Positions 20,744 through 28,739 of a DNA stretch of 64,000 bases are shown one piece after another (within the stretch, counting starts at the first letter, position 1; every line of letters begins with the position of its first letter). This stretch comes from Pseudomonadales bacterium (GTDB taxonomy: Bacteria; Pseudomonadota; Gammaproteobacteria; Pseudomonadales; Pseudohongiellaceae): the NCBI GenBank assembly GCA_024234325.1, contig JACKOJ010000001.1, forward strand, positions 558,001-622,000, given 5' to 3'. Under the pieces are notes generated by a model. It was given only the letters and a program-made list of their open reading frames with translations. It did no database searches and had not been told where the DNA came from. Position numbers and translations under genes: made by a program.

Positions 20744-21208
20744 CTATCCTTTTTCTCCGGCGAGATTTTTCTGCATTTTTACGTGCGGTATTCCTACCTC
20801 ATCAAAGGTTTTTCCGCAGATTGAATACCCCATTTTCCTGTAAAATTCCACGGCTGTAATCCGGGCATTTAGAACGATAATTTGCGCTCCTTCATGCAGC
20901 AGAATCTGTTCTACCGCCAGCACCAGGCGGCGACCGAGGCCACGCTTCCGACAGTTTTCCGAAACAGCCATTTGCCTTATCTTATAGGTGTTCTCCCCAA
21001 GATCCCTGACACAGAGGCACGCCGCAAGAGTGTCACCGCGAACAGAAACAAGAGCAAAATGCCTCTGCCATTGCTCACCTTCCAGATCCTTTTCATCCAG
21101 AACTCTGCCCAGAGGAATTCGCAACACTTCGTTGCGCAGCAAGAGCATGCTTTCGTACTCCGCCGTCGCAAAAACCAACTCTTTTAATTTGACATCTAAA
21201 CAATTCAT
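20744..21208 (-). CDS. GNAT family N-acetyltransferase
   Basis: 154 residues. The acetyl-CoA binding motif A is present (IRQMAVSENCRKRGLGRRLVLAVEQ, with the R/Q-x-x-G-x-G/A loop as KRGLGR about residue 90), followed by ITAVEFYRKMGYSICG typical of motif B. The layout matches ElaA-like small acyltransferases. Base composition is clearly lower in GC than its neighbours, suggesting recent acquisition or relaxed selection. ATG 21208 has only a weak ribosome site. A palindrome overlaps the presumed -35 region at 21284-21303. Acceptor substrate unknown. Confidence 0.85.
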   Translation of the reverse strand: MNCLDVKLKELVFATAEYESMLLLRNEVLRIPLGRVLDEKDLEGEQWQRHFALVSVRGDTLAACLCVRDLGENTYKIRQMAVSENCRKRGLGRRLVLAVEQILLHEGAQIIVLNARITAVEFYRKMGYSICGKTFDEVGIPHVKMQKNLAGEKG

Positions 21209-21685
21209 TTTTGACTCTTTTTGACAGCTCCCGCCATCCTGGAGGCAATTGCCTGAAAATCTTAACGGAACAGATGTCCCATATATCGAACACTAGTTCG
21301 ATAGAAAATTATTTAAAAACAAGCACACTTCATTATGAAATCTTCGTTATCTGCTGCGGGCATACCGCAGCCCTCCCGAAAAATGCGCAGCGAACACCCG
21401 AATACCAGACTCAGCCTGCCTCATTCCAGTGCAGAAACCTGCCAAACCCGAGTCACCCCGGCCAGATGACACAAGACCCTCCAGCGCCCGATGTACGGGC
21501 TGAAGGAAAGTGGACGTGAATGCGGTCATTGTGCGCAGGCTTCTGTAATGCTTGCAAAGACTGCTATATTGCCCCTTTCCTGATCGGAATGGCTTACAAC
21601 AATATCAAATCATCAGGCTTTCAGGCTGAGGCCCACCTTCCCCTGGAACCAGTGCGCCTCACACCAGCAAAAGGAGAATTTGCCC
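21209..21685. other. gap between divergent GNAT and TPR genes
   Basis: No gene is convincing in these 477 nt. It contains the palindrome at 21284-21303 with a possible minus-strand -10 (TAAGAT, 21259-21264). The right half is GC-richer and shows no obvious site apart from the AAGGAG ribosome site at 21671-21676. Confidence 0.55.
21284..21303. promoter_or_regulatory. perfect 8-bp-arm palindrome, likely operator
   Basis: TATCGAACACTAGTTCGATA has perfect 8-nt arms around ACTA. It shares CGAACACT-W-GTTCG with the palindrome at 14442-14455. On the minus strand it is followed about 20 nt later by TAAGAT, a good -10, so it would cover the -35 region of the GNAT gene. It could also serve the plus-strand TPR gene 400 nt away. 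Confidence 0.5.
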
Positions 21686-23353
21686 ATGCGTCACCGCACC
21701 CTGCTCAGCACCGCCATTGCCCTTGCAATGCTGCACTCCCCGGTTTTCGCCCAGACACCAAACACACCCCTGGCCATTCTGGTCCCCGGCGGCGGCACCT
21801 ACTCACGCACGATCTCGACGGATTCAGAGGCAGCGCAGGCCTTCTTTGATCAGGGCCTGCGCATGGCATGGAGCTTTTACTTCCCGGAGTCCATTGCCTC
21901 CTACCAGGAAGCCTCACGCCTGGACCCGAACAGCCCCATGCCCTACTTCGGCCTCGCCCATGCCGCCGGCCCCAACCCCAACAGCCGCTATCAGAACCTG
22001 CCTGATGACCCCCAGGGTTCAGGCCTGGCAGCCATTCGACAGGCACTGGCACTGGCAAACAACGGCACCGCCAAAGAGCAGGACATGATCAATGCCCTGT
22101 TTGTGCTCTACAACAAGGACGCCATTGCGGATTCACGCCAGCGGGATCTGGCCTACGTCGATGCCATGCGCAACCTGCGCCAGAAGTACCCGACAGACCC
22201 GGACATTCATACCATCTTCGCCGAAGCCTATATGAACACCACCCGCTGGGATTACTGGGAAGCCGACGGCAGCGCCAAGCCCGGCACCGCCGAGGCCCAG
22301 GAGGCGCTGGAAACAGCCATGCGACTGGATCACGACCACCCGGGCGCCAACCATCTGTATATCCATTTGATGGAGGGCTCGGCGCAGCCCGAGCTTGCCA
22401 TGCCGGCGGCGCAGAAACTGGAAGCCACCGTGCCCATTTCCGGCCACATGGTGCACATGCCCGGACACATCTACCTGCGCGTCGGGGAATACGAGAAAGC
22501 CATCGACATCAACGAACGCTCGCAGATCGTGGATCAGCAGTTCTCGGAAATCTGGGGTCAGACCAACTTCCCCAACATTGGCACCTACGGCCTGTCGCAC
22601 AAGTCACACGCGCCGCACGCGCTGGATTTCGTCCGTTACGCCAACATGCTGCAGGGCAATTACGCCAAGTCTTCCGCAGCGGCGGATGAGGGTGCCGCCA
22701 GTGTCGGGGTGGCGGTGGAGGCGGTGAATCGCGGCCAGAAGCGCATCGTGCACTCCTGGATTGTGGACAAGGTCTTCGGCAAGTGGGACAAGATTCTGGG
22801 CAGCGAACAGAGCCACGGGGGGACGCCCTACCTGGACGGCATGTGGAGCTATGTCCGAGGCAGCGCCCTGACCTCCACCGGACAACTGGCTGCCGCGGAT
22901 GCCGAACTGGCGAACATTCGCCGCCAGGCCGCTGACCCGACTGCGGACTCCTCCGGTGTTGGCCCGACGCCGGCCTCTCACATCCTGCAACTGGCTGGTT
23001 TTGCTCTGGAGGGCGAGATCAGGGAAGCGCGTGGCGATCTGGCAGGCGCCATCGCCGCCTATACCCGCGCGGTGGAACTGCAGGACGCGTCCAACTACAC
23101 CGAACCGCCCGACTGGTCCCAGTCCATCCGCCTCTACCTCGGCGCCGCCCTGCTGGAAGCCGGGCGCCCGGCAGAGGCCGAAGCGGTATATCGCAAGGAC
23201 ATGGAATGGAACCAGCAGAACGGCTGGGCCACCTTCGGCCTGGCCCAGGCGCTGGAAGCCCAGGGCAAGCACCAGGAGGCCGTTATCGTCAAACGCCAGT
23301 TCGACTCCTTCTGGCGTAACGCAGACGTCACCCTGACCCGTTCACGCTTGTAG
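21686..23353 (+). CDS. exported tetratricopeptide-repeat protein
   Basis: 555 residues. Signal peptide MRHRTLLSTAIALAMLHSPVFAQ, then helical repeats with TPR-like spacing (SIASYQEASRLDPNSPMPYFGLAHA about residue 70, and a C-terminal set ending AEAVYRKDMEWNQQNGWATFGLAQALEAQGKHQEA). A central His-rich part (MRLDHDHPGANHLYIHLME, VPISGHMVHMPGHIYLRVGEYEKA) recurs in this family and could bind metal. ATG 21686 is chosen over TTG 21680 because AAGGAG stands 9 nt before it. The alpha/beta hydrolase gene follows 11 nt later, so they form an operon. Biochemical role unknown. Confidence 0.85.
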   Translation: MRHRTLLSTAIALAMLHSPVFAQTPNTPLAILVPGGGTYSRTISTDSEAAQAFFDQGLRMAWSFYFPESIASYQEASRLDPNSPMPYFGLAHAAGPNPNSRYQNLPDDPQGSGLAAIRQALALANNGTAKEQDMINALFVLYNKDAIADSRQRDLAYVDAMRNLRQKYPTDPDIHTIFAEAYMNTTRWDYWEADGSAKPGTAEAQEALETAMRLDHDHPGANHLYIHLMEGSAQPELAMPAAQKLEATVPISGHMVHMPGHIYLRVGEYEKAIDINERSQIVDQQFSEIWGQTNFPNIGTYGLSHKSHAPHALDFVRYANMLQGNYAKSSAAADEGAASVGVAVEAVNRGQKRIVHSWIVDKVFGKWDKILGSEQSHGGTPYLDGMWSYVRGSALTSTGQLAAADAELANIRRQAADPTADSSGVGPTPASHILQLAGFALEGEIREARGDLAGAIAAYTRAVELQDASNYTEPPDWSQSIRLYLGAALLEAGRPAEAEAVYRKDMEWNQQNGWATFGLAQALEAQGKHQEAVIVKRQFDSFWRNADVTLTRSRL

Positions 23354-23364
23354 GAGAAAAGCCC

Positions 23365-24282
23365 ATGAATGCCGCCATCCGTTCGCTGCATGTCTGTTTT
23401 GGCCTGCTCTGCCTGCTGCTCGCGCAGTCCGCACTGGCGCAGGCGAGCGATGCAATCAGACATACCGTGATGGCGGACGGGCATCCTATCGCCCTATGGG
23501 AAAAGTCCGTTCCCGCGCCCAAGGGGCACATCCTGTTGCACCATGGGCGAACCTGGAGCTCGATTCCGGATTTCGACCTGCAGGTTCCCGGGGAATCCCT
23601 GTCGCTGATGGAAGGTTTCAATGCTCTCGGATACAGCGCCTGGGCGATGGATGCCCGTGGCTATGGGGGCACGCCCCGCGACGCCACAGGATGGAACACC
23701 CCGGATCGCGCCGCCGCAGACATGGCCGAGGTATTGAACTGGCTGCAACAGCACAACGGCGTTGGCAGCACAGTGTGGGGTTGGTCCTACGGCTCCATGG
23801 TGGCGCAACTGACCGCCCAGCGTTACCCGCAGAACATCCGCAATCTCGTCCTGTTCGGCTACCCCACTGATCCGGATGCAAAGATTCCGGTCAACGGCAA
23901 TGAGGGAGCACCGGAAGAACGGGTGAACACGGCGGAAGCTGCGGCGTCTGACTTCATCACGCCCGGCTCCATCAGCCAGCACGCCATTGATGTGTATGTC
24001 GCTGCAGCACTCGCCGCCGACCCGATACGGGCCGACTGGCGCAATCTGCACGAGTGGAATGCCCTGGATGGCGCCCAGTTGCGCGTCCCCACCCTGCTGT
24101 TGCAGGGTGAGTTCGACCCCCTGGCGAACACTGACGCCCATGCCCGTTTCTTTGCCCGTATCGACAACCCTAACAAGCAGTGGGTAGTGCTGGCAGGTGG
24201 CGATCACGCGGCACTACTGGAGACACCGCGCGCCAGACTGATCAAGGCAACGATCGATTTCATCGAGTGGCTGGAGCACTAG
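23365..24282 (+). CDS. exported alpha/beta-hydrolase
   Basis: 305 residues. A signal peptide (to about residue 26, SALAQA) precedes a classic alpha/beta-hydrolase domain. The nucleophile elbow is GWSYGS with S141, the acid D251 lies in GEFDPLANTDAH and the base H281 in GGDHAALLE; the oxyanion region is HHGRTWSS. All three catalytic residues are in place, so it should be an active periplasmic or secreted esterase, peptidase or related hydrolase. GGAG precedes ATG 23365. Cotranscribed with the upstream TPR gene; convergent with the next receptor gene, whose stop is only 12 nt away. Substrate unknown. Confidence 0.9.
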   Translation: MNAAIRSLHVCFGLLCLLLAQSALAQASDAIRHTVMADGHPIALWEKSVPAPKGHILLHHGRTWSSIPDFDLQVPGESLSLMEGFNALGYSAWAMDARGYGGTPRDATGWNTPDRAAADMAEVLNWLQQHNGVGSTVWGWSYGSMVAQLTAQRYPQNIRNLVLFGYPTDPDAKIPVNGNEGAPEERVNTAEAAASDFITPGSISQHAIDVYVAAALAADPIRADWRNLHEWNALDGAQLRVPTLLLQGEFDPLANTDAHARFFARIDNPNKQWVVLAGGDHAALLETPRARLIKATIDFIEWLEH

Positions 24283-24294
24283 CAAAGCACCGGG

Positions 24295-26424
24295 CTAGAA
24301 ATTGCCCCGCACCTTGAAAGCATAACGACGCCCGGTCGTGGAACACGCCCACTCAATTTCCTTCAGCACGTTATTCAGAATATGTCCGTCGTAGCGTTTG
24401 CGCATGGGACACATCTGATAATCCTCCAGATTGTTGGCTTCAAACCTGTAGGTCAGCCCTGCGAACCCGACCTTCTCAATATAGAAGGTGAGATCACTGC
24501 CGGTGGCAATGCTGTAGCGATTGTCGATATCCCAGGCAAAACGGCCGCCATCAATTCTGCCATTGTAGGTCAGCCCGTAGTTCATTCTGTACTGCGGCAG
24601 ATCATGCCGATAGGAGAAGCGGTAACTGCCGCGATCATAAGGTGGAAACCCGTGCTCCCTGGGCACCATCGGATCATTATGGAACTCGGATTCCTGAACG
24701 GTGACCGCCGAGGTGAACAGCGCCTGGGGAAGTCCGATAAAGCCAAGCCTCAGACTGGCGTTGAGCACCAGGCCATAGGCAGCCGCCGAGCCGATATTTC
24801 CGTTGGTCGTCTGCAATACCGTGGGCGTGGAGATATCAACCTTGCCAATCTTGTTGTCATATTCGTAGTGAAAATAGCGGGCGTTGATCGCGCCGCGGTC
24901 GTCCGGCAGACGATAATCCAGCGTCACCTCGCCGCGCAGACTCTCTTCCGGTTCCAGATGGGGATTCCCCGCCACCGTGTCCTGATCGTCGTCGCGCTCG
25001 TTGGTGGCGCGAGAGAAGTCCGCAAAACTCAGTTGCGACACCACACGCTCCAGTGTCGTGCGCAATTGCAGGGAATTGCTGATGTTATAGCGAAAGTCCA
25101 CTTTGGGTTTCAGGTACTGAAAATCACGTTCGTTGCTCAAATCACCACTTTGTGAAATGGTAGAAAATTCCGCCACCAGCGAGCTCTCCAACGACATTTT
25201 CGGATTGATCTGCCAGTTGTGGATCACAAAGGGTTCGTAACGGATTTCTTCCACCGTGGAATTCGCATTGGGTAGCGGCACCGGAGTCAGGCCGCCGTAC
25301 TCCGGGTCTCCACCGCTCGCTCGCAGCACCCCCTGTTTCAGATTCGAGTCCTGAATGGTCTGCGCCGCCTCGATCCCGAACTCGATGCCCTGACCTTCCC
25401 TCAGATTCATCGTATAGGAGTTCCGGGTAATGCGCTCGCGATAGCGACTGGTGGTCTGCAGAAACAGATTCTTGCTTTCGACTCCACCTGGCGTGGTGGA
25501 CAGGAATCGCTCGCGAAGCACATCGGTATGCTTGTCGTTGACGATCAACAGCCCCTTGATGCGATTGCCGCTTTCAAAGCCGTGCTCATAATCTCCACCA
25601 ATTTCCCAGTTGTCATTGGTGGACGGAATTGCCTCACGCTCATAGGTGACAACCGGGCTCGCGAAGTTGTAGTTGGTGATGGTGCGATTGAGCTTTGCGG
25701 GCGGATCACTCTCGTTGTAAAGCATGTTGAAGGCAATGCGATCACGCGGGGTCAGTGCATAGGAGATATTGGCATTCAGCGTGTAATCGGTCTGATCCTT
25801 GTAGCGATCGAAGGCAATCGTATCGTTCGGCGACAGGTCGCCATTGATACTGTGCTCAAAACTTTCCGTGTGCTCATAGGCGGAGGCAACAGTTCCGCTG
25901 AGCAGATAGTTCAGCTTTCCCGACTGACCACTCCAGGAAAGAGAGCCACCCGGCTCTACCGTTCCGTCTGCAAAGTGGGTGGCGTTCACTTCTGTCGAAA
26001 TACTGGAGCGGGAAAGCGCCTCCCGCAGCACGATGTTGACGATCTGCCCACTGTTCTGCACATCCAGATCGCTGGAGCTTCCCCGGATAATCTCGATGTA
26101 ATTCACTTCGCTGGCCGCGATCCGGTCGAGCTGACTGCTGGCCTCGTTTGCCTTGCCCGCCAGCCGCTTGCCATCGATAAGAATCTGCGCGCTAGAGCCC
26201 AGCCCCCGGTCGCCGCCGGAACTGGAGTTATTGGTGCCCAGAATCATCTCGATTCCCGGAATTCTGTCCAGCATGTCATTGACGGTAATGGGGGCGTATT
26301 CAACAAAATAATCGCTGGGAAAACGGACCGTGGAATCGTTCTCGCCGGATTGCTGCGCATGAGCAGTCGCAACAGCGATGCTGAGGCACAGCACAGAAAG
26401 GGGAACCCGAGTTTGTTTCAACAT
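24295..26424 (-). CDS. TonB-dependent receptor cotranscribed with a MarR regulator
   Basis: 709 residues from ATG 26424 (AAGGAG upstream). Signal peptide ends near AHAQ (residue 24). The plug contains VNDMLDRIPGIEMIL, SAQILIDGKRLAGKA, ASEVNYIEIIRGSSSDLDVQ and GQIVNIVLRE; the barrel ends RRYAFKVRGNF. No obvious TonB box is seen between signal and plug. The marR gene lies 54 nt upstream on the same strand, so transcription of this receptor is probably under that repressor and its operator at 26930. An outer-membrane uptake role is clear; the ligand is not. Confidence 0.9.
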   Translation of the reverse strand: MLKQTRVPLSVLCLSIAVATAHAQQSGENDSTVRFPSDYFVEYAPITVNDMLDRIPGIEMILGTNNSSSGGDRGLGSSAQILIDGKRLAGKANEASSQLDRIAASEVNYIEIIRGSSSDLDVQNSGQIVNIVLREALSRSSISTEVNATHFADGTVEPGGSLSWSGQSGKLNYLLSGTVASAYEHTESFEHSINGDLSPNDTIAFDRYKDQTDYTLNANISYALTPRDRIAFNMLYNESDPPAKLNRTITNYNFASPVVTYEREAIPSTNDNWEIGGDYEHGFESGNRIKGLLIVNDKHTDVLRERFLSTTPGGVESKNLFLQTTSRYRERITRNSYTMNLREGQGIEFGIEAAQTIQDSNLKQGVLRASGGDPEYGGLTPVPLPNANSTVEEIRYEPFVIHNWQINPKMSLESSLVAEFSTISQSGDLSNERDFQYLKPKVDFRYNISNSLQLRTTLERVVSQLSFADFSRATNERDDDQDTVAGNPHLEPEESLRGEVTLDYRLPDDRGAINARYFHYEYDNKIGKVDISTPTVLQTTNGNIGSAAAYGLVLNASLRLGFIGLPQALFTSAVTVQESEFHNDPMVPREHGFPPYDRGSYRFSYRHDLPQYRMNYGLTYNGRIDGGRFAWDIDNRYSIATGSDLTFYIEKVGFAGLTYRFEANNLEDYQMCPMRKRYDGHILNNVLKEIEWACSTTGRRYAFKVRGNF

Positions 26425-26478
26425 GATATGACTCCTTGTGTTTGCCAGGTGACCTTCCCGGGCCACGATGATAATGGT

Positions 26479-26907
26479 CTACGTTTCGACTGCTGCCGCA
26501 GCCGCCCTCAACTCTTCCAGAAGTCGGGCGGCACGCTCGACTCCAAAGCGCTCCTCAAACCTCGCCTGCGCGTCCCGCCAAAGCGCCAGCGCCTGCTCAA
26601 GCTGCTTCAGGCCCTGCTCCGTGAGCTGGATGTCCTTGCGTCGCCGATCCTGCTCCGAACGCATCATTTCCAGCAGCCCGTCACGCTCCAGCAGTTGCAG
26701 ATTGCGCCCCAGGGTAGTTCTGTCCATCTCCAGCGACTGCGCCAGCGCATTGATCGACATGGGCCCCTTCTGCATGAGCATGATCAGCAGGGTAAGCTGG
26801 GTAATCCGCACGCCGCTGGGCAGCAGCATCTGGTCGTAGAACTGGGTCAGGTGACGACTGGCATGCCGCGCGTTGAAGGCATAACAGGGGACTTTGGTGG
26901 GATGCAC
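26479..26907 (-). CDS. MarR family transcriptional regulator
   Basis: 142 residues, the usual MarR size. The winged-helix DNA-binding part is GPMSINALAQSLEMDRTTLGRNLQLLERDGLLEM with the wing RSEQDRRRKDIQLTEQG; terminal helices would dimerise. There is no in-frame ATG at a suitable place; GTG at 26907 is chosen because it gives the full family length and has GGAATGAG upstream. Longer frames upstream run through the intergenic region. A perfect palindrome lies 23 nt before the start codon (26930-26941), so the protein probably represses itself, the downstream receptor and possibly the divergent cytochrome b561 gene. The effector is unknown. Confidence 0.87.
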   Translation of the reverse strand: MHPTKVPCYAFNARHASRHLTQFYDQMLLPSGVRITQLTLLIMLMQKGPMSINALAQSLEMDRTTLGRNLQLLERDGLLEMMRSEQDRRRKDIQLTEQGLKQLEQALALWRDAQARFEERFGVERAARLLEELRAAAAAVET

Positions 26908-26929
26908 TGTCTCATTCCAACTGCAATAA

Positions 26930-26941
26930 GCGTAATTACGC
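26930..26941. promoter_or_regulatory. palindrome GCGTAATTACGC, candidate MarR operator
   Basis: Perfect 12-nt palindrome 23 nt upstream of the marR GTG and about 100 nt upstream of the divergent cytochrome b561 ATG. Short palindromes in a divergent gap next to their own marR gene are the usual arrangement for autorepression. Confidence 0.5.
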
Positions 26942-27042
26942 GCATAATGAGAGTATATACACCTATAGTCAAGCGCTACACAGTCGCGTTCTCCAGCGCC
27001 GTGTGATTTACTGGTGCAAAAATCGTCGGGAGGGTTCTGAAG

Positions 27043-27585
27043 ATGCAATACAGTCGAGGCTGGCGGCTGCTGCACTGGACCATTGCGCTGTGCGTTATGA
27101 CACTGATACCCGTGGGCTTGCTGATAGACGCAAGAACCGAAGCCAATCTCTGGGACAGCACCACCGACCTGCTCTACGGAATCCACAAGGCGCTGGGCTT
27201 CAGCGTGTTGCTGCTGATGCTACTGCGGGTTGCCTGCAAACTCTGGCTGCAAGCCCCGGACTACCCGGCAAGCCTGTCACGGCGCCAGATCGTCGCCGCC
27301 AAAAGCCTGCATCATCTGTTTTATGTGCTGCTGATTCTGGTGCCCCTGCTCGGCTGGGCCGGCGTCACCGCCTTCCCCGCCCTTATCATCATGCCAGGCG
27401 TCGAACTGCCTGCCATGCCAGGCGTCCCGGTGGATCAGGCCCTTGCCGAGAAGCTGTTCCGCATCCATGGTGTCTGCGCAATTGTTCTGGCCTGCCTGGT
27501 GCTGGGACACATAGCCGCAGCGCTCTACCATCGTTTCCTGGTCAAGGATGACGTGTTTCAGCGCATGTGGTTTCGCCGCCGCTAG
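27043..27585 (+). CDS. cytochrome b561 family protein
   Basis: 180 residues, inner-membrane di-haem b protein of the CybB type with four helices. Candidate axial ligands are H11 (LLHW), H48 (YGIHKALG), H142 (RIHG) and H156 (LGHIAAAL), one or two per helix in the expected order; H90/H91 (SLHHLF) are also conserved-looking. Bacterial members pass electrons from ubiquinol to acceptors, including superoxide in CybB; the direction here is not known. Start ATG 27043 with GGAGG further upstream. Divergent from marR, and followed by a clear terminator at 27655. Confidence 0.92.
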   Translation: MQYSRGWRLLHWTIALCVMTLIPVGLLIDARTEANLWDSTTDLLYGIHKALGFSVLLLMLLRVACKLWLQAPDYPASLSRRQIVAAKSLHHLFYVLLILVPLLGWAGVTAFPALIIMPGVELPAMPGVPVDQALAEKLFRIHGVCAIVLACLVLGHIAAALYHRFLVKDDVFQRMWFRRR

Positions 27586-27654
27586 GCAAACAGGGCATTG
27601 ATCCAATACGCCGCTGCCGGCGTAACACAGATGCTACTCAATGTATCCCTTCAG

Positions 27655-27689
27655 ATGGAGCCGCACTTTCCGTTCGGCTCCATTTTTTT
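27655..27689 (+). terminator. terminator of the cytochrome b561 gene
   Basis: ATGGAGCCG (27655-27663) pairs perfectly with CGGCTCCAT (27675-27683), followed directly by a run of seven T. Confidence 0.92.
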
Positions 27690-27755
27690 ATGTGGAAGCC
27701 GGGTATTCGCAGAAGTTTCGCAGAGGGCAGGCACCGCGGTGCCGCAGTAGAGGAG

Positions 27756-27786
27756 GAGCCAGAAGCAGGAGGTCTGCTTCTGGCTC
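27756..27786. repeat. 12-bp perfect hairpin of unknown role
   Basis: GAGCCAGAAGCA (27756-27767) pairs with TGCTTCTGGCTC (27775-27786) around a 7-nt loop. No T-run follows on either strand. It stands 100 nt beyond the stop of the TonB-like gene on the minus strand and might stabilise or end that transcript. Confidence 0.5.
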
Positions 27787-27890
27787 ACAGACGAGTATTT
27801 TTCATTGCGATCCCGTGTATCGAATTCTTGTTATGGATTGGGGTGCACAAGCAGCAATCGTCTCTTGAACGATGACGCCGGGTCCGCAAA

Positions 27891-28271
27891 TCACTCAGTA
27901 CGCGGTACGAAGCTGAACTTCACATTGCTGCGCACGGGAACTGCAACACCGTTGTCCATGACCGGCTCGAACTGCCAGCGGGAAATCGCATTCAGGGCGG
28001 ATTTCGTGAACTGGCCGGAAGAGGCTTCTGCAATCGCAGGAGTGGCCACAGAGCCATCGGCAGCAACAGTGAATTCAACCAGCACATAGCCATCCACACC
28101 GGCCATATCGGCGAACAGGGGGTATTCAGGAGCAACGCTTTCGCGAACCGTCAGTTGTGTGCTGCTCATGTAGCGGCCAGCCATCTCGTCGGCAGAAGCG
28201 GAAACAGCAGTAACAGCCAGCGCCAGAGCAGAGGCAGAAAGAACAATCTTGCGTGAAGACAGAATAGACAT
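27891..28271 (-). CDS. exported minimal TonB C-terminal-domain protein
   Basis: 126 residues from ATG 28271 (GAGG upstream). A cleavable-looking signal peptide (KIVLSASALALAVTAVSASA) is followed almost at once by a TonB C-terminal domain: APEYPLFADMAGVDGYVLVEFTVAADGSVATPAIAEAS ... ALNAISRWQFEPVMDNGVAVPV. The usual N-terminal membrane anchor with SxxxH motif and the Pro-rich periplasm-spanning linker are missing. It therefore cannot couple to ExbBD like normal TonB and may be a soluble periplasmic binder of receptors or peptidoglycan. A sigma54-like promoter lies at 28370-28386. Confidence 0.85.
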   Translation of the reverse strand: MSILSSRKIVLSASALALAVTAVSASADEMAGRYMSSTQLTVRESVAPEYPLFADMAGVDGYVLVEFTVAADGSVATPAIAEASSGQFTKSALNAISRWQFEPVMDNGVAVPVRSNVKFSFVPRTE

Positions 28272-28369
28272 GGTAAAGACCTCGATAGTGATGCGTGAAT
28301 GTTGGCGTGACATCTGAGAGGTGAGGAGAGGATCAGTCTCATGTTCCATCAGTGGCACACCCAGACATT

Positions 28370-28386
28370 AGCAATCCGCGGGCCAA
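28370..28386 (-). promoter_or_regulatory. sigma54-like -24/-12 promoter
   Basis: The minus strand reads TTGGCCCGCGGATTGCT, differing from the consensus TTGGCACG-N4-TTGCT at one position and keeping the essential GG-N10-GC spacing. It points at the TonB C-terminal-domain gene with a leader of about 85 nt. An AT-rich tract lies just upstream, as at many such promoters. Confidence 0.5.
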
Positions 28387-28571
28387 CTTTTTATTGTTAT
28401 TAATTTCAACAACTTAGTGCTTTTTGGGGAGGGACGCACCTGGATTTTGGTGCACTAGAAAAATGCATGGCGTTCCAATTTTGTGCAGAATGGTAACGTT
28501 TTTTGGGTCGAAAGGTATCATTTTGTGACAGTTCTGCAAGATGAGCCCTCCCGCCAAAATCTTCAGGCAAT

Positions 28572-28597
28572 AAAAAAGGGAGCTGTTCGCTCCCTTT
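28572..28597 (-). terminator. terminator of the small peptide transcript
   Basis: On the minus strand AAAGGGAGC pairs with GCTCCCTTT around a 5-nt loop and is followed by a T-run, 67 nt after the stop of the 24-codon gene. Confidence 0.9.
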
Positions 28598-28607
28598 CCG
28601 TGACGTG

Positions 28608-28624
28608 CGGGTTCCAGCGGAACC
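28608..28624 (-). ncRNA. structured 3' part of the small transcript
   Basis: GGGTTCC-AGC-GGAACCC forms a perfect 7-bp hairpin between the small gene and its terminator. CGTGAC at 28599 and GTCACG near 28655 could close a larger stem around it. The transcript of about 200 nt is thus strongly folded and could act as an RNA as well as a message. Confidence 0.4.
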
Positions 28625-28663
28625 CTTGCATGCATGAGAATATGCACGGGAAGTGTCACGCAC

Positions 28664-28738
28664 TTACCCGAAGGAGATGACTCCCTGACACTCACCTGCA
28701 CCAAAGTCCGCTGAAACCTGCGTTTGATCACTAGACAT
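28664..28738 (-). CDS. 24-residue small peptide gene with an exceptionally strong ribosome site
   Basis: ATG at 28738 opens a 24-codon frame ending in TAA. The peptide begins MSSDQTQVSADF and ends CQGVISFG; it has one Cys, one Glu, no Lys, Arg or Tyr, and no hydrophobic helix. The reasons to call it real are the context: a promoter TTGACA-17-TACTCT, a Shine-Dalgarno complementary to 13 nt of the 16S tail ending one base before ATG, and a clean terminator 67 nt after the stop. Together these form a compact autonomous unit of about 200 nt. It could be a RiPP-like precursor, a signalling peptide, a leader peptide, or a coding segment on a regulatory RNA. No maturation enzyme is adjacent. I do not recognise a family. 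Confidence 0.6.
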   Translation of the reverse strand: MSSDQTQVSADFGAGECQGVISFG

Positions 28739-28739
28739 T

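Larger units (their letters stand above)
27586..27890. other. gap with four inverted repeats
   Basis: Between convergent genes. It holds a hairpin TACGCCG/CGGCGTA (27607-27624), the terminator at 27655-27689, the palindrome GGCACCGCGGTGCC (27730-27743) and a 12-bp-stem hairpin (27756-27786). No coding capacity is convincing. Confidence 0.6.

Noticed and set aside
21211..21519. Plus-strand frames of about 100 codons between the GNAT and TPR genes
   Set aside because: They cross the palindrome and AT-rich promoter region, have no ribosome site and show no protein-like pattern.
28664..28738. Small peptide as PqqA, mycofactocin or a lasso-peptide precursor
   Set aside because: There is no Glu-Tyr pair as in PqqA, no Val-Tyr end as in mycofactocin, and no maturation, radical-SAM or cyclase gene nearby.
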